Positions 16,925 to 29,137 are shown, counted from the stretch's first letter. The stretch: DNA of 64,000 bases from Agrobacterium vitis (GCF_013337045.2 NZ_CP118261.1:310001-374000), one strand, 5' to 3'. Notes: generated by a model from the sequence alone, not told the origin. Program-made: numbers and translations.

Positions 16925-17025
16925 GCATCGGACCGAAAAGTGGAAATCGGTTTTCGGATCAATCCGATGCATAAACAAGGACTTCCAGTGTCTGTCAGGT
17001 TCAATCTGAACCTGACAGACACTGG
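16925..17025. repeat. RIME-like intergenic element with two palindromes
   Basis: The first palindrome (16925-16970) has outer arms GCATCGG/CCGATGC and inner CCGAAAA/TTTTCGG. The second has exact 19-base arms CCAGTGTCTGTCAGGTTCA (16985-17003) and its complement (17007-17025) around ATC. Two large palindromes in about 100 bases, placed between genes of one operon, match the described Rhizobium intergenic mosaic elements; the identity rests on memory of that consensus. In RNA the second palindrome would form a very stable hairpin between the permease and ATPase cistrons. Confidence 0.7.
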
Positions 17026-17035
17026 GTTTGAATCA

Positions 17036-17854
17036 TCATCCGCCCAGTCCTTTGGCAAAAGCCTCGCCGCCAATCACCCGCCGCGCCATCAGGATTGCGG
17101 CCAGAGATGGCACCCAGAGCATGACCGACAGCACAGCCCCATATTGCACCACCAACTGATTGTTGATCATCGACATCATCAACAGCGGCATGGTGCGAAT
17201 GCGCGGCGCACCCACCAGCCATGCGCCTTCCGTCTCGTAAAAGGTCCAAACGAAGGTCATCAGCAAGGCGGCGGCAATGGTGGGAAAGGCCTGCGGCAAG
17301 GTGATGTGGCGAAACACCTGCCAGCGGTTTGCCCCGACATCGCGGGCGGCTTCTTCCATATCCCGGCTGACAGCTCTGAAGGCAGCGGTTGGCAACCAGA
17401 TCATCAACAGCAGCGTATTCAGCAACTGGATAATCACCACGCCGGTAAAGGTGCCCACCAGATTGAAGGATAAAAACAGCACCGCAATGGAGATAATCAA
17501 GGCAAAGCGCGGAAAGGCATTGGCCATCAAAAACGATAGCATGAACACCGATTTTCCCGGAAAATCCATGCGGGCAAAGGCATAGGCCGCAGGCAGGCAG
17601 ATGATGGCGGACAGCAACGTGACGGTCAGCGACAGTTCAACCGATGTCCAAAGGGCCGCCCAGACATCCGGGCGGGCCAAGACCGCGGACCAGAAGCGAA
17701 AGCCCCATTTGGTGGGCAGAACGGACGGATAGAACCATTGTTCGGCAAAGGCCCAGAGAAAAACCGTGAGCACGGGCAAAACGATGAAAACAATCAGAAA
17801 CAGCAGAATAAGCAGGCCAAACACATCATGGCGGCGACTGGACAGCAACATCAT
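17036..17854 (-). CDS. ABC transporter permease, FbpB/PotC-like
   Basis: A 272-residue inner-membrane subunit with about six hydrophobic segments (IFIVLPVLTVFLW-like near the N-terminus through VQYGAVLSVMLWVPSLAAILMA). The EAA loop for ATPase contact is EEAARDVGANRWQVFRHITLPQAFPTI. It starts at ATG 17854, overlapping the stop of the upstream permease (TGATG), so the two are coupled. A GTG three bases earlier is possible. With the next permease it forms the heterodimeric channel. Confidence 0.9.
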   Translation of the reverse strand: MMLLSSRRHDVFGLLILLFLIVFIVLPVLTVFLWAFAEQWFYPSVLPTKWGFRFWSAVLARPDVWAALWTSVELSLTVTLLSAIICLPAAYAFARMDFPGKSVFMLSFLMANAFPRFALIISIAVLFLSFNLVGTFTGVVIIQLLNTLLLMIWLPTAAFRAVSRDMEEAARDVGANRWQVFRHITLPQAFPTIAAALLMTFVWTFYETEGAWLVGAPRIRTMPLLMMSMINNQLVVQYGAVLSVMLWVPSLAAILMARRVIGGEAFAKGLGG

Positions 17855-18720
17855 CACTCTCCGTCTAGAGGCTTGCGGGCAATCGAGCGGACATAGGCAA
17901 TGCCAGCAAGAGAGCAGATGAGAAAGGTGATGGTCGCCTGCGTTGAGGCTTGCAGCGGATCACGCACGCTGGCAAATGTGCGCAACATGAACGGCCCCAT
18001 CATCTCCGGGCTTGTAGGTCCCAGCATGAACGGCATCAGGGCTTGGCCGAAAAAGCCTAGGAAATTCAGCGCCGACACGATCAGCAGCGAATGCATGATT
18101 TGCGGAATGATGATGCGGACCAGAATCCGCAGCCTCCCCGCCCCCACATCACGGGCCGCTTCAATTGATGCATCCGAAATGCCCGACAGGCCGGAGATCA
18201 AGATCAGCAAGGTTAGCGGCATACCGTCCCAGAGCAGGCCGATCACCGGCCCCCAAGGGGTCAGATAGGGCGACGCATAATGGTGGAACCCGATCAAGGA
18301 CAGCAGGCTTTGCAACCAGCCGTTCGGCCCCAGATAGCGGATCAGCGCGTAGCAGATGATAATGCCGGGAACAAACATGGGAAACAGCGCCAAGCCTTGA
18401 ATGAGGCTGGCCAGCGGGCCACGGGTAAAGCGCATATAAAGCGCAATCGGCAGATTGATGGCAATCAGCAGCGCAAGACTAACGAAGGTGGTCCAGAGCG
18501 TTCTGCCAAGATTGGAGAGGCTATAGGCATCGGTGAAGAAGAAAACATAGCTGTCAAAATTCAGCGCATGGACACCATCACGGCCTTCACGCCAGAAGGT
18601 GCTGACAATGGTCAGCGCCGCCGGATAGAACAGAAAAATCACGATGGACAGAACCGGAATGGCCACAAAGGCCAATCCGGTCCAGCGCGATCCTTCCGAG
18701 AGGCCGTGCGCGCGCATCAC
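17854..18720 (-). CDS. ABC transporter permease, FbpB/PotB-like
   Basis: A 288-residue inner-membrane subunit. Hydrophobic segments include GLAFVAIPVLSIVIFLFYPAAL near the N-terminus, LALLIAINLPIALY, FPMFVPGIIICYALI, and a C-terminal TITFLICSLAGIAYV. The EAA motif reads EAARDVGAGRLRILVRIIIPQIMHSL. It lies 6 bases downstream of the binding-protein gene and overlaps the second permease by one base. Both permeases belong to the Fe3+/polyamine/phosphonate permease group, not the CUT1 sugar group, although the neighbourhood is carbohydrate-related. Confidence 0.9.
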   Translation of the reverse strand: MMRAHGLSEGSRWTGLAFVAIPVLSIVIFLFYPAALTIVSTFWREGRDGVHALNFDSYVFFFTDAYSLSNLGRTLWTTFVSLALLIAINLPIALYMRFTRGPLASLIQGLALFPMFVPGIIICYALIRYLGPNGWLQSLLSLIGFHHYASPYLTPWGPVIGLLWDGMPLTLLILISGLSGISDASIEAARDVGAGRLRILVRIIIPQIMHSLLIVSALNFLGFFGQALMPFMLGPTSPEMMGPFMLRTFASVRDPLQASTQATITFLICSLAGIAYVRSIARKPLDGE

Positions 18721-18726
18721 CCTGCC

Positions 18727-19869
18727 TCAGCGCTTGATGTTTGAGGCGACGTTGCGATACCAGCCCTCAAACAGCGCAGGCTCCCATGTGCCGGGGAAAA
18801 GCGGGATGGATTTGGGCGCGACCTTTGCGAATTTATCCTGAAGTTCCTTGGACATGAACTCCCACTTGATGCCGGGGAAGCCGCCGAGGTCGGTCACAAC
18901 GTGGTTCTGAATATCCGGTGTGATCAAGTAATCGGCAAGCTTGAGCACCATATCCTTGTTGGCTGCCACCGTTGGCACGACAATGCCGGAAAAGCCGCCG
19001 GTAAATGCCAGATCCTGCAACTGCGCAACAGATGTTGTCTCAGGTACCACGCCCTGGCTCATGGCCTGCAAGGCCATATCTGACCAGGCAACCGTCATGG
19101 AAACAGCACCGCTGGCCAGCATCTGGATAGAGGCTGTGTTGCCGGAAGTGTATTCACCGCCATTGAACAGTGAGGGCTGGATATCCTTCAGCAGAGGCCA
19201 GAGCTTGGAAAACATTGGTTCGGCATAGGCTGGGGTGTAATTTTCCGGCAGGAAGAGATCGGGGTTCAAGCCGGTGACTTCCTGAAGCGCACGCTCGATA
19301 AAGCAGGCACCGGAATCGCCAAGATCAGGACGGGCATAAGCAAACTGGCCGGGATTGGCCTTGATCCACGCCACAAGTTCCTTGAATGTGGTAGGGACCG
19401 TTTTGACCTTGTCGGAATTATACATCATCACGACTTGCGAGCCGCGATAGGGCAAAAGCGCCGGGCTTTGCACCACGACCGGGTTGACCTTATCGTAATT
19501 GGACAGGCCCGCCTTGGAAAAATCAACCCAGAGACCCGCCTCCAGTGATCCCGTGGGATAAAACGGGGTGACAGCTTCCAGCATATCGACCTGCGGGTCC
19601 TTCTTGGCTTTGAAGGCAGCCATGGCGCGATCAGCCAAAGAGTTCATCGCCGACCCGCCACCGCCGGGAACAAGATTGAGCGTAACACCGGAATGGGCCG
19701 CTTCAAAACCCGGCTTGATCACCTGGGTCCAGAAATCAATAACATTGGTATCGCTGTTGAAGAATATGTCGAGAACGCCGGGGGCCGCAAAGGCGGGCCT
19801 TGCACCGGCCACGGCCAGGCCAACACCTGTCGCAGAATATTTCAGGAATTCACGTCGTTGCATGCGCAT
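18727..19869 (-). CDS. ABC transporter extracellular solute-binding protein (FbpA/AfuA-like)
   Basis: A 380-residue periplasmic receptor. The N-terminus MRMQRREFLKYSATGVGLAV carries a twin-Arg-like pair and a hydrophobic core ending near PAFA|AP, so export is by Tat or Sec. The mature part has the periplasmic binding fold of the iron/thiamine/phosphonate/sugar-phosphate cluster (VLDIFFNSDTNVIDFW, later GVPETTSV..FTGGFSGIVVPTVAANKD). The start is the ATG at 19867-19869 because GGAGG (19875-19879) sits 5 bases upstream; a further upstream ATG lacks such a site. It heads the transporter operon and is divergent from the mannosidase. Substrate is unproven; an oligosaccharide or phosphorylated sugar would fit the neighbours. 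Confidence 0.9.
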   Translation of the reverse strand: MRMQRREFLKYSATGVGLAVAGARPAFAAPGVLDIFFNSDTNVIDFWTQVIKPGFEAAHSGVTLNLVPGGGGSAMNSLADRAMAAFKAKKDPQVDMLEAVTPFYPTGSLEAGLWVDFSKAGLSNYDKVNPVVVQSPALLPYRGSQVVMMYNSDKVKTVPTTFKELVAWIKANPGQFAYARPDLGDSGACFIERALQEVTGLNPDLFLPENYTPAYAEPMFSKLWPLLKDIQPSLFNGGEYTSGNTASIQMLASGAVSMTVAWSDMALQAMSQGVVPETTSVAQLQDLAFTGGFSGIVVPTVAANKDMVLKLADYLITPDIQNHVVTDLGGFPGIKWEFMSKELQDKFAKVAPKSIPLFPGTWEPALFEGWYRNVASNIKR

Positions 19870-20297
19870 TGACACCTCCATTGGCAGCACGGACACGCGC
19901 CTGCCCTTTGTTTGGCCACGGATAAGGCCAGGTTCCCACTCCAGGTTGGCGACCGCGCTTTACATGCGTCTCTATCTGCCAATATTTAAATTCTTAGCAC
20001 GAATTATATCGCTTCTGTCAAGCAGACAATTCGACGAGCGTTGGCTTGATGCTGCATCGCGACCACTCATATCCAACCCGGATGCAGCTTGAAGTGGCGC
20101 CTCGAAAGATTGTCAATCGAGCACTGCTCGCGATAAAATCTGATAGATTTGAGAGATATTGGTCGATTTCAAGCGGTAATTCGCTATTGTCGTGTCAGTT
20201 ATGGCAGTGGAATCACGAGCCGATTTTCCATAAATATTATATCATCAACGATGATTAAATGTTGCAGTGCCAAATAAAACCAGCCCGGGAGACAATC
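19870..20297. promoter_or_regulatory. Divergent promoter region of ABC operon and mannosidase
   Basis: This 428-base gap is AT-rich. ATCATC (20241-20246), AAC, GATGAT (20250-20255) forms a perfect inverted repeat 42 bases before the mannosidase start. TCGATTTCAA at 20163-20172 resembles the palindrome ahead of the TIM-barrel/ROK operon. No gene or RNA is apparent. Confidence 0.45.
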
Positions 20298-23200
20298 ATG
20301 CGTGCCTATCGAGATCGCCAGCGTAGCCTTGAACAGCTTTCGCGTCACATCGAAGTCTGGGCCGATGAACTGGAAGCTTACGAGCTGCGCGAACGCATGT
20401 CACTTGGGGCTTTTCTTGGCAGCACGCCAGACGGGCTGACGACGCGCATGGGTGTTGGTGATGCCTGGCCAAATCGCCATGGCATTCACACGTTTCTGCT
20501 GGAAGACGCAATTGTGGTACCGGAAGGCCCAGATGTGGAACTGAGGCTTGATTTTGGGGGTGAAAGCCTTGTCCGCCTGATGGGTCTGGATGGCGAAATT
20601 CTTGAGAGTTTTGCTGCCAACCCCTGCCATCGCAGGTTTGATGTCCCGCGCGGCATTCCCTTCAAAATCAAAGCGGAATCCGCAGCGCGCAGTCTTTTTG
20701 GTGTGCCCAATCGCAACCCCGTGCTCGCCATGGCCGAAATTTATGGATATTATTCAGAAATTCGCGCCTTGCGCCGTCGCCTGCTGATTTTGCGCAACAC
20801 CGCCGACACGGTGAAAGACAAGGAACTTGCCCGCACGCTCTATGAGGCGGCGGAAATTGCCCTTTCAGGCTTGCGGCTGCCAACAGCAACACAGGATGTC
20901 GGCCCCCGTTTGGCCAGCCGCACTTGGGCGCACGATATATGGGAGCGCAGTTTTGAGCCCACCGACGCCCCGCAAGCCCTGACACAGGAAGCCCTCGCTT
21001 CTGTTGAGACGACAACCGTCAGGCTTGATGCCATGCTGACTGAGCTTCGACACACCTATCCCAAACAGGGACGTGTGCTGGTGACCGGTCACGCCCATAT
21101 TGATTATGCCTGGCTCTGGCCGCAGCCGGAAACGGTGCGAAAGATCGTGCGAACCTTCAATAGCGTCAACGCATTGCTCAAGCGCCACGATGATTTTCGT
21201 TTTCTGCAATCATCCTCGCTCTACTATCAGCATGTTGAGCAAGAAGACCCCGCGCTGTTTGAAGAGATCAAGCAGCGCGTTGCGGAGGGCCGTTGGGAAG
21301 TTATCGGCGGCATGCTGGTGGAGTGTGATACCAACATGCCCTCGGCAGAGGCGTTTTTGCGACAGTTTCTGCATGGGCAGCGCTATTTTCAAAAGCACTT
21401 CGGCATCACCAGCTGCACGGCGTGGCTGCCCGATACGTTTGGCTTTACCGCCGCCATGCCGCAGATCATGCGGCACGCGGGCATCGACACATTGGTGACA
21501 ATCAAAGTGTCATGGAATGAGACCAACAGCCTGCCAGACAATCTTTTCCGCTGGCAGGGCAATGATGGCTCACGGGTGCTGGTTCACACCTTCGACGCCT
21601 ATGACAATGACGGCTACAATATGCTGATGACGCCCGCCGCCCTGTGCGAGGTATGGGGCAAGCATGCCGCCAAGGATATGACGGACACGGTCATTGCCTC
21701 CTATGGCTGGGGTGATGGCGGCGGCGGGCCGGACCCGGATCAGATCGAAACCCTGCCACTTCTCAATCTGATGCCTGCCATTCCAACCGTCGAGCATGGA
21801 GCCATAGAGCCGCATATTCAGGCCTTGGCAATGGATCTTGAAGCGGCAGCCCTGCCCGTCTGGCGTGGCGAGCTTTATCTGGAATATCACCGGGCAACAT
21901 TGACCACGCAGGCGCGCACCAAACAACTCAACCGACAGGCAGAGGCTGTTTTGGTGGCTGCGGAAGCCATCTCGGTGCTGGATGCACTTGAGGGCGGAGC
22001 GCCTGCCACGAACAACCTCAAACCGCAGTGGGAATTGCTGCTTCGAAACCAGTTTCACGACATTTTGCCGGGTTCGTCCATCCGCGAGGTCTATCAGCAG
22101 ACCGAGCCAGAGCTTGAAGGCGTGATCCATGATGCAACAGCGCTGATCCAGACCCGCCTGCAAGCCATTGCGGCACGCCATAGCGGTGAGCTTGAAGGAT
22201 TGCTGGTGGCCAACCTGTCAGGCTCCAGAAAAACCGCATTCCAGATTGAAAGTGAACACCCCCTGCCCGCTGCCTTGCAAGCACAGGAGCTGAACGGGCA
22301 CTATGTTGCCGCTATTGAGCGTGACCTGAAGCCACTCAGTCTCGGTTTTGTCAGCGCTGCCAGCCAGCGCCGCGTAACAACGAACGGCAAAACCATGGAA
22401 AATGATTTTGTCCGGCTGACGCTGGATGAAGCAGGCCGGATGATCAGCCTGATCGACAAGAGATCGGACCGTGAGTTGATGGACGGACCCGGCAACCAAT
22501 TGCTGCTGTATCGCAATGATCTGCCCCGCAATTTTGACGCCTGGGATATTGAACCCGGATTTGAGCTTGGTGAAGAAGAATGGCTGTCGCTTGAAACGCT
22601 GGAGGTGACGGCCAATGGCCCGCATCTGGCAGAAATCACCATCACCAGACGCTTTTCGGCCAGCACGATCCAGCAAAAAATCCGGCTGTGGTCCAACAGT
22701 CCAAGGGTGGAATTTGTCACAGATCTGAATTGGCACGACCGGCGCACCTATCTGCGTGCGGCCTTCCCCGTAACCGTACTGGCAGAGGATGCGGTGTTCG
22801 ATCAGGCCATTGGTGTCACCCGCCGACCCACGCATGACAATACCAGCTGGCAGAAAGCCCAGTTCGAATCCTGCGGCCATCGTTTTGTGTCACTTTCGGA
22901 AACAGACTGGGGTGCGGCCCTGCTCTCGGCGGACAAATATGGCTTTTCTGCCAAGGGCAACAGGCTAACTTTAAGCCTTGTTCGCGGCCCCATGTTTCCC
23001 GACATGCTGGCCGACGAGGGCAATCACCCCTTCGTTTACGCCCTTTTGCCCCATGATGGCCGCTGGTGGAGCGAAGAGGTTCAGGCGGAGGCTGACCTCG
23101 TCAATGCGGGCCTGCATTTCACGCCCGCCACCGCCACTGAAAACTGCGACATCGCGCCCGTAGGTTTTTCCGGTCAAAGTGTCCGCGTGCATGCCCTCAA

Positions 23201-23384
23201 GCCTGCGGAGGATGGGGAAGGCCATGTCCTGCGCCTGTCGGAGTCCGCCGGTCGTCGCGGGGTGTTTCGTTTGACACTGCCAGACGGCCGTAAACCAACC
23301 CAAATCAACGCCATCGAGCTGCCGCTTGATGACCTGGATGATCCTGCAAGCCGTCCTTTCGGTCTCGCAAGCTTCCTCTTTTGA
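20298..23384 (+). CDS. GH38 alpha-mannosidase
   Basis: A 1028-residue glycoside hydrolase family 38 enzyme that removes alpha-linked mannose with a zinc-dependent retaining mechanism. The zinc site is visible as GHAHIDYAWLWP (His267, Asp269), and the nucleophile Asp379 lies in WLPDTFGF. The order is an N-terminal beta domain, catalytic barrel, helical middle (about 500-620, FHDILPGSSIREVY) and long C-terminal beta domains. There is no signal peptide, so it acts in the cytoplasm on imported oligosaccharide. ATG 20298 follows GGGAGA. It is divergent from the FbpABC-type importer and shares its promoter region. Length is typical of bacterial GH38 proteins. Confidence 0.95.
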   Translation: MRAYRDRQRSLEQLSRHIEVWADELEAYELRERMSLGAFLGSTPDGLTTRMGVGDAWPNRHGIHTFLLEDAIVVPEGPDVELRLDFGGESLVRLMGLDGEILESFAANPCHRRFDVPRGIPFKIKAESAARSLFGVPNRNPVLAMAEIYGYYSEIRALRRRLLILRNTADTVKDKELARTLYEAAEIALSGLRLPTATQDVGPRLASRTWAHDIWERSFEPTDAPQALTQEALASVETTTVRLDAMLTELRHTYPKQGRVLVTGHAHIDYAWLWPQPETVRKIVRTFNSVNALLKRHDDFRFLQSSSLYYQHVEQEDPALFEEIKQRVAEGRWEVIGGMLVECDTNMPSAEAFLRQFLHGQRYFQKHFGITSCTAWLPDTFGFTAAMPQIMRHAGIDTLVTIKVSWNETNSLPDNLFRWQGNDGSRVLVHTFDAYDNDGYNMLMTPAALCEVWGKHAAKDMTDTVIASYGWGDGGGGPDPDQIETLPLLNLMPAIPTVEHGAIEPHIQALAMDLEAAALPVWRGELYLEYHRATLTTQARTKQLNRQAEAVLVAAEAISVLDALEGGAPATNNLKPQWELLLRNQFHDILPGSSIREVYQQTEPELEGVIHDATALIQTRLQAIAARHSGELEGLLVANLSGSRKTAFQIESEHPLPAALQAQELNGHYVAAIERDLKPLSLGFVSAASQRRVTTNGKTMENDFVRLTLDEAGRMISLIDKRSDRELMDGPGNQLLLYRNDLPRNFDAWDIEPGFELGEEEWLSLETLEVTANGPHLAEITITRRFSASTIQQKIRLWSNSPRVEFVTDLNWHDRRTYLRAAFPVTVLAEDAVFDQAIGVTRRPTHDNTSWQKAQFESCGHRFVSLSETDWGAALLSADKYGFSAKGNRLTLSLVRGPMFPDMLADEGNHPFVYALLPHDGRWWSEEVQAEADLVNAGLHFTPATATENCDIAPVGFSGQSVRVHALKPAEDGEGHVLRLSESAGRRGVFRLTLPDGRKPTQINAIELPLDDLDDPASRPFGLASFLF

Positions 23385-23565
23385 AGATGAGAGAACCGTA
23401 AGCTGGGCACGCGGCGAAGAGCTGGTTGATCTTGTGTCATTCTCGCAGAAACCCCGCAACGGCTTCAGGAAATTAGCTCTTTGACCAGGCAGCTGATACA
23501 CCTGTGCCTATGGGCTACCCGCAAACCCGTCTTTGAGACAGCGGCCTGAAATAGGAGAGCTTGTA

Positions 23566-23742
23566 TTGGGGTGGAAAACGTCGAAGATCGAATATGTAAA
23601 CGGCTACAAGATTGTGGAGGTCGATGGGCCGTCTTTTAAAGTCTTTAAGGGCGATCAACAGCTCGGGGATGATTTCCCCTATTCCGGTGAAGCCGCGGCT
23701 CACGCGCGATCCTTGCCAAAACTGGATAATTCGCAGCGTTAA
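23566..23742 (+). CDS. Small hypothetical protein
   Basis: A 58-residue soluble protein if started at TTG 23566, which has AGGAG (23553-23557) 8 bases upstream; an ATG at 23533 would give 69 residues. The sequence WKTSKIEYVNGYKIVEVDGPSFKVFKGDQ looks like a short beta-rich domain, with no cysteine or membrane segment. I recognise no function. It stands alone between the mannosidase and a terminator-like hairpin, and its regular composition suggests a real gene. Confidence 0.5.
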   Translation: MGWKTSKIEYVNGYKIVEVDGPSFKVFKGDQQLGDDFPYSGEAAAHARSLPKLDNSQR

Positions 23743-23776
23743 GTACATCAAAGGCGAGAAATTTCGCGTCAGACTG

Positions 23777-23809
23777 TAGCCACGGCGGTTTCCTTAACCG
23801 CAGTGGCTA
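23777..23809. terminator. Bidirectional terminator-like hairpin
   Basis: TAGCCAC/GTGGCTA outer arms (23777-23783, 23803-23809) and CGGTT/AACCG inner arms around TCCTT, followed by TTCTGTT. It lies between the rightward small gene and the leftward flavin oxidoreductase. Confidence 0.6.
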
Positions 23810-23834
23810 TTCTGTTGCGATGGCCTGTTCAGAT

Positions 23835-24926
23835 TCACGCCGTTCTATAGCGTTCCAGCCAGTGAGCATATGGTGCGGGAAGTGTCCAGGACGGCTTATC
23901 GATACCGAGCTCAAGCGCTGCTTGATAAGGCCAATGGCTGTTGGCAAGCAGCGGGCGGCCAAGTGACACCATATCTACAAAATCGTCTGCGATCAGCGCA
24001 TCGGCCTGCTTTGGCTCGCTGATGAACCAACTCGTGGTGGCGGGAAGCCCAACTTCACGCCGTACCCGTTGGGCGATCGGTCCCATGAACGCAGGCCCCC
24101 AGGGAATATTCGCGGTCGGCGTGGAGAAGCCGATGCTGACATCAATAATGTCGAGGCCACCGGCCTTGAAGCGGCGAACCATTTCGATCCCCTCTTCCAG
24201 GTCGTTCGAACCGTCGAATTCGGTCACGCCGAAGCGAGCGGCAAGCGGCAAATGTTCGGGCCAGACATCGCGAACAGCAGCCAGCGTTTCGAGCAGAAAT
24301 CTGGCTCGTCCGTCAAAGTCGCCGCCATAATTGTCTGTGCGCTTATTAGACCAGGTCGAAAAGAAGCTTTGTCCGAGATAGCCATGAGCAAAGTGAAGCT
24401 CAAGCCATTCAAAGCCGGCTGCCAGCGCCCGCTTTGCCGCAGCGACAAAGTCGGCCTTGATACGTTCGATATCTGCAAGGGTCATGGCCTGTGGCACCTT
24501 GCCAAGGTTTGCTCCGAATGCAATGGCGGATGGTGCCAGCGTTTCCCAGCCACGCGGGTCAGACCCGGAAATATGGTCGTCTCCCTCCCATGGACGATTG
24601 GCGCTCGCTTTGCGGCCCGCATGTCCGATCTGAATTCCAGGAACAGCACCTGCCGCCTTCATCAAATCCACCGCTTTTTTCCAAGGCTCAATCTGCTCAT
24701 CGCTCCAGATGCCTGCGCATCCGGGGGTGATACGGCCTTCCGGCGATACAGCTGTCGCTTCAGCAACCACCAAGCCTGCCCCGCCGCGCGCAAGTCCAGC
24801 CAGATGGACGTGATGCCAGTCATTGATAATGCCGTCCTCGGCCGAATACTGGCACATAGGCGATACCGCAATGCGATTTCGCAGTGTTATGCCTTTGAGT
24901 GTGAAAGGGGTAAATAAGGATGACAT
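23835..24926 (-). CDS. NADH:flavin oxidoreductase, old yellow enzyme family (YqjM/XenA-like)
   Basis: A 363-residue FMN-dependent TIM-barrel reductase for alpha,beta-unsaturated carbonyls, nitroesters or similar electrophiles. Family signals are LFTPFTLKGITLRNRIAVSPMCQYSAEDG near the start (Cys in SPMCQY is the hallmark of the YqjM-type subgroup), QIGHAGRKA, GFEWLELHFAHGYLGQSFFSTWSNKRTDNYGG (active-site His and substrate loop) and VSLGRPLLANSHWP. It is divergent from an ArsR regulator with a perfect operator between them, so induction by an electrophile or redox stress is likely. Confidence 0.94.
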   Translation of the reverse strand: MSSLFTPFTLKGITLRNRIAVSPMCQYSAEDGIINDWHHVHLAGLARGGAGLVVAEATAVSPEGRITPGCAGIWSDEQIEPWKKAVDLMKAAGAVPGIQIGHAGRKASANRPWEGDDHISGSDPRGWETLAPSAIAFGANLGKVPQAMTLADIERIKADFVAAAKRALAAGFEWLELHFAHGYLGQSFFSTWSNKRTDNYGGDFDGRARFLLETLAAVRDVWPEHLPLAARFGVTEFDGSNDLEEGIEMVRRFKAGGLDIIDVSIGFSTPTANIPWGPAFMGPIAQRVRREVGLPATTSWFISEPKQADALIADDFVDMVSLGRPLLANSHWPYQAALELGIDKPSWTLPAPYAHWLERYRTA

Positions 24927-24972
24927 GGAGACTCCAATTGATCGTTATAAATTCACATATAGGTCTTCGATA

Positions 24973-24990
24973 GTTCGATTACAATCGAAC
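24973..24990. promoter_or_regulatory. 18-bp palindromic operator between OYE and arsR genes
   Basis: GTTCGATT (24973-24980), AC, AATCGAAC (24983-24990) is a perfect inverted repeat. It lies 46 bases before the oxidoreductase start and 34 before the arsR start, the usual place for an ArsR-type site controlling both. Confidence 0.7.
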
Positions 24991-25024
24991 TTTGCAACAA
25001 GACTCCGTGATGGTAGGATGAACC

Positions 25025-25336
25025 ATGCGCGCTATCCCACATCCCGCTTTGAAAGACGTTACTCTCACCCAGGTGCTCTACGCCCTCAGCGACCCTGTAC
25101 GGCTGGGCGTCGTGCGTCAGCTTTCAAATGAGGGACAGGCCACATGCTCTGCACTGGATGGGGGCCGGCCGAAGTCCAGCATGTCCCACCACTTTAAAGT
25201 CTTGAGAGAGGGTGGCCTGGTTTTTACCCGTACAGATGGACCAACGCACTTGAACGAGCTGCGCCGTGAAGAAATCGATGAACGATTTCCGGGTCTATTG
25301 GACGCTGTCCTGGCCGTATCAGACGAGCCGGGCTGA
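25025..25336 (+). CDS. ArsR family winged-helix regulator
   Basis: A 103-residue single-domain regulator. The winged helix is clear: LTQVLYALSDPVRLGVVRQLSNEG, then KSSMSHHFKVLREGGLVFTRTDGPTHLNELRREEI. The only cysteine (ATCSALDGG) is in the region before the recognition helix, and there is no CxC metal motif, so metal sensing is doubtful; thiol or ligand sensing is possible. It is divergent from an old yellow enzyme gene. That pairing is common for regulators of electrophile-reducing enzymes. Confidence 0.92.
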   Translation: MRAIPHPALKDVTLTQVLYALSDPVRLGVVRQLSNEGQATCSALDGGRPKSSMSHHFKVLREGGLVFTRTDGPTHLNELRREEIDERFPGLLDAVLAVSDEPG

Positions 25337-25382
25337 CGGCACCGCACGGTGATCCCGTGGTGGTTGATAGCAGCCCGGCTCG
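25324..25382. terminator. Long-stem terminator-like structure
   Basis: CGAGCCGGGCTG (25324-25335) and CAGCCCGGCTCG (25371-25382) are exact 12-bp arms, with an inner CACGG/CCGTG hairpin and TTTG after. It overlaps the arsR stop and faces the 3' end of nrdF. Confidence 0.55.
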
Positions 25383-25583
25383 TTTGTAATTCGAAGGCCA
25401 AATGGCTTTAGATCCGGCGACCAACGTCAAATGGGAAATGCCGTCAAAGCCCTTCAGCATTCATCTGCACGCAATACCGTAAATGTTTGTTCGATATCTC
25501 GGGTGCAGCCTTGAGAGAATCGAACCTACGACCCCATGGTTGATATTCGAGGGAAGGCGTAAAATATCAGGCTGTCTTGAGGC

Positions 25584-28741
<3,158 letters not shown>

Positions 28742-29137
28742 AATCGTTCCATCCCATATTTGACATTGGCGACATCCTCGTCCGTGCCGAGCAATTCGAA
28801 CCTGTAAAGGTACGGCACCCGACATTTCTGTGAGATCACGTCGCCTGCGAGACAGAAGGTCTCGCCGAAATTACTATTGCCCGCGGCGATCACGCCCCGG
28901 AGATGAGAGCGGTTGTCCGCATCGTTGAGGAAGCGGATGACCTGTTTTGGAACGGCCCCTTTGCCATCGTCACCCGAATAGGTTGGCACGATCAGAACGT
29001 AAGGTTCAGTGATCGACGGATTGCCGCTCCTTGGGCTGACGGGGATACGTGACGCGCGCAAACCAAGCTTGCCGACAAAGCGATGGGTGTTTTCCGACGC
29101 ACTGGAAAAATAGACAATCAGCCCCATCGCCAGACAC

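Noticed and set aside
16899..16928. Longer N-terminus for the FbpC-type ATPase
   Set aside because: The extra ten residues come from the edge of the palindromic repeat; the family N-terminus begins at the ATG 16896-16898.
25513..25545. tRNA-like stretch (minus strand GGGGTCGTAGGTTCGATTC)
   Set aside because: It resembles a variable loop plus T-loop, but the T-stem does not pair and no anticodon or acceptor arm is present. At most a tRNA fragment; not called.
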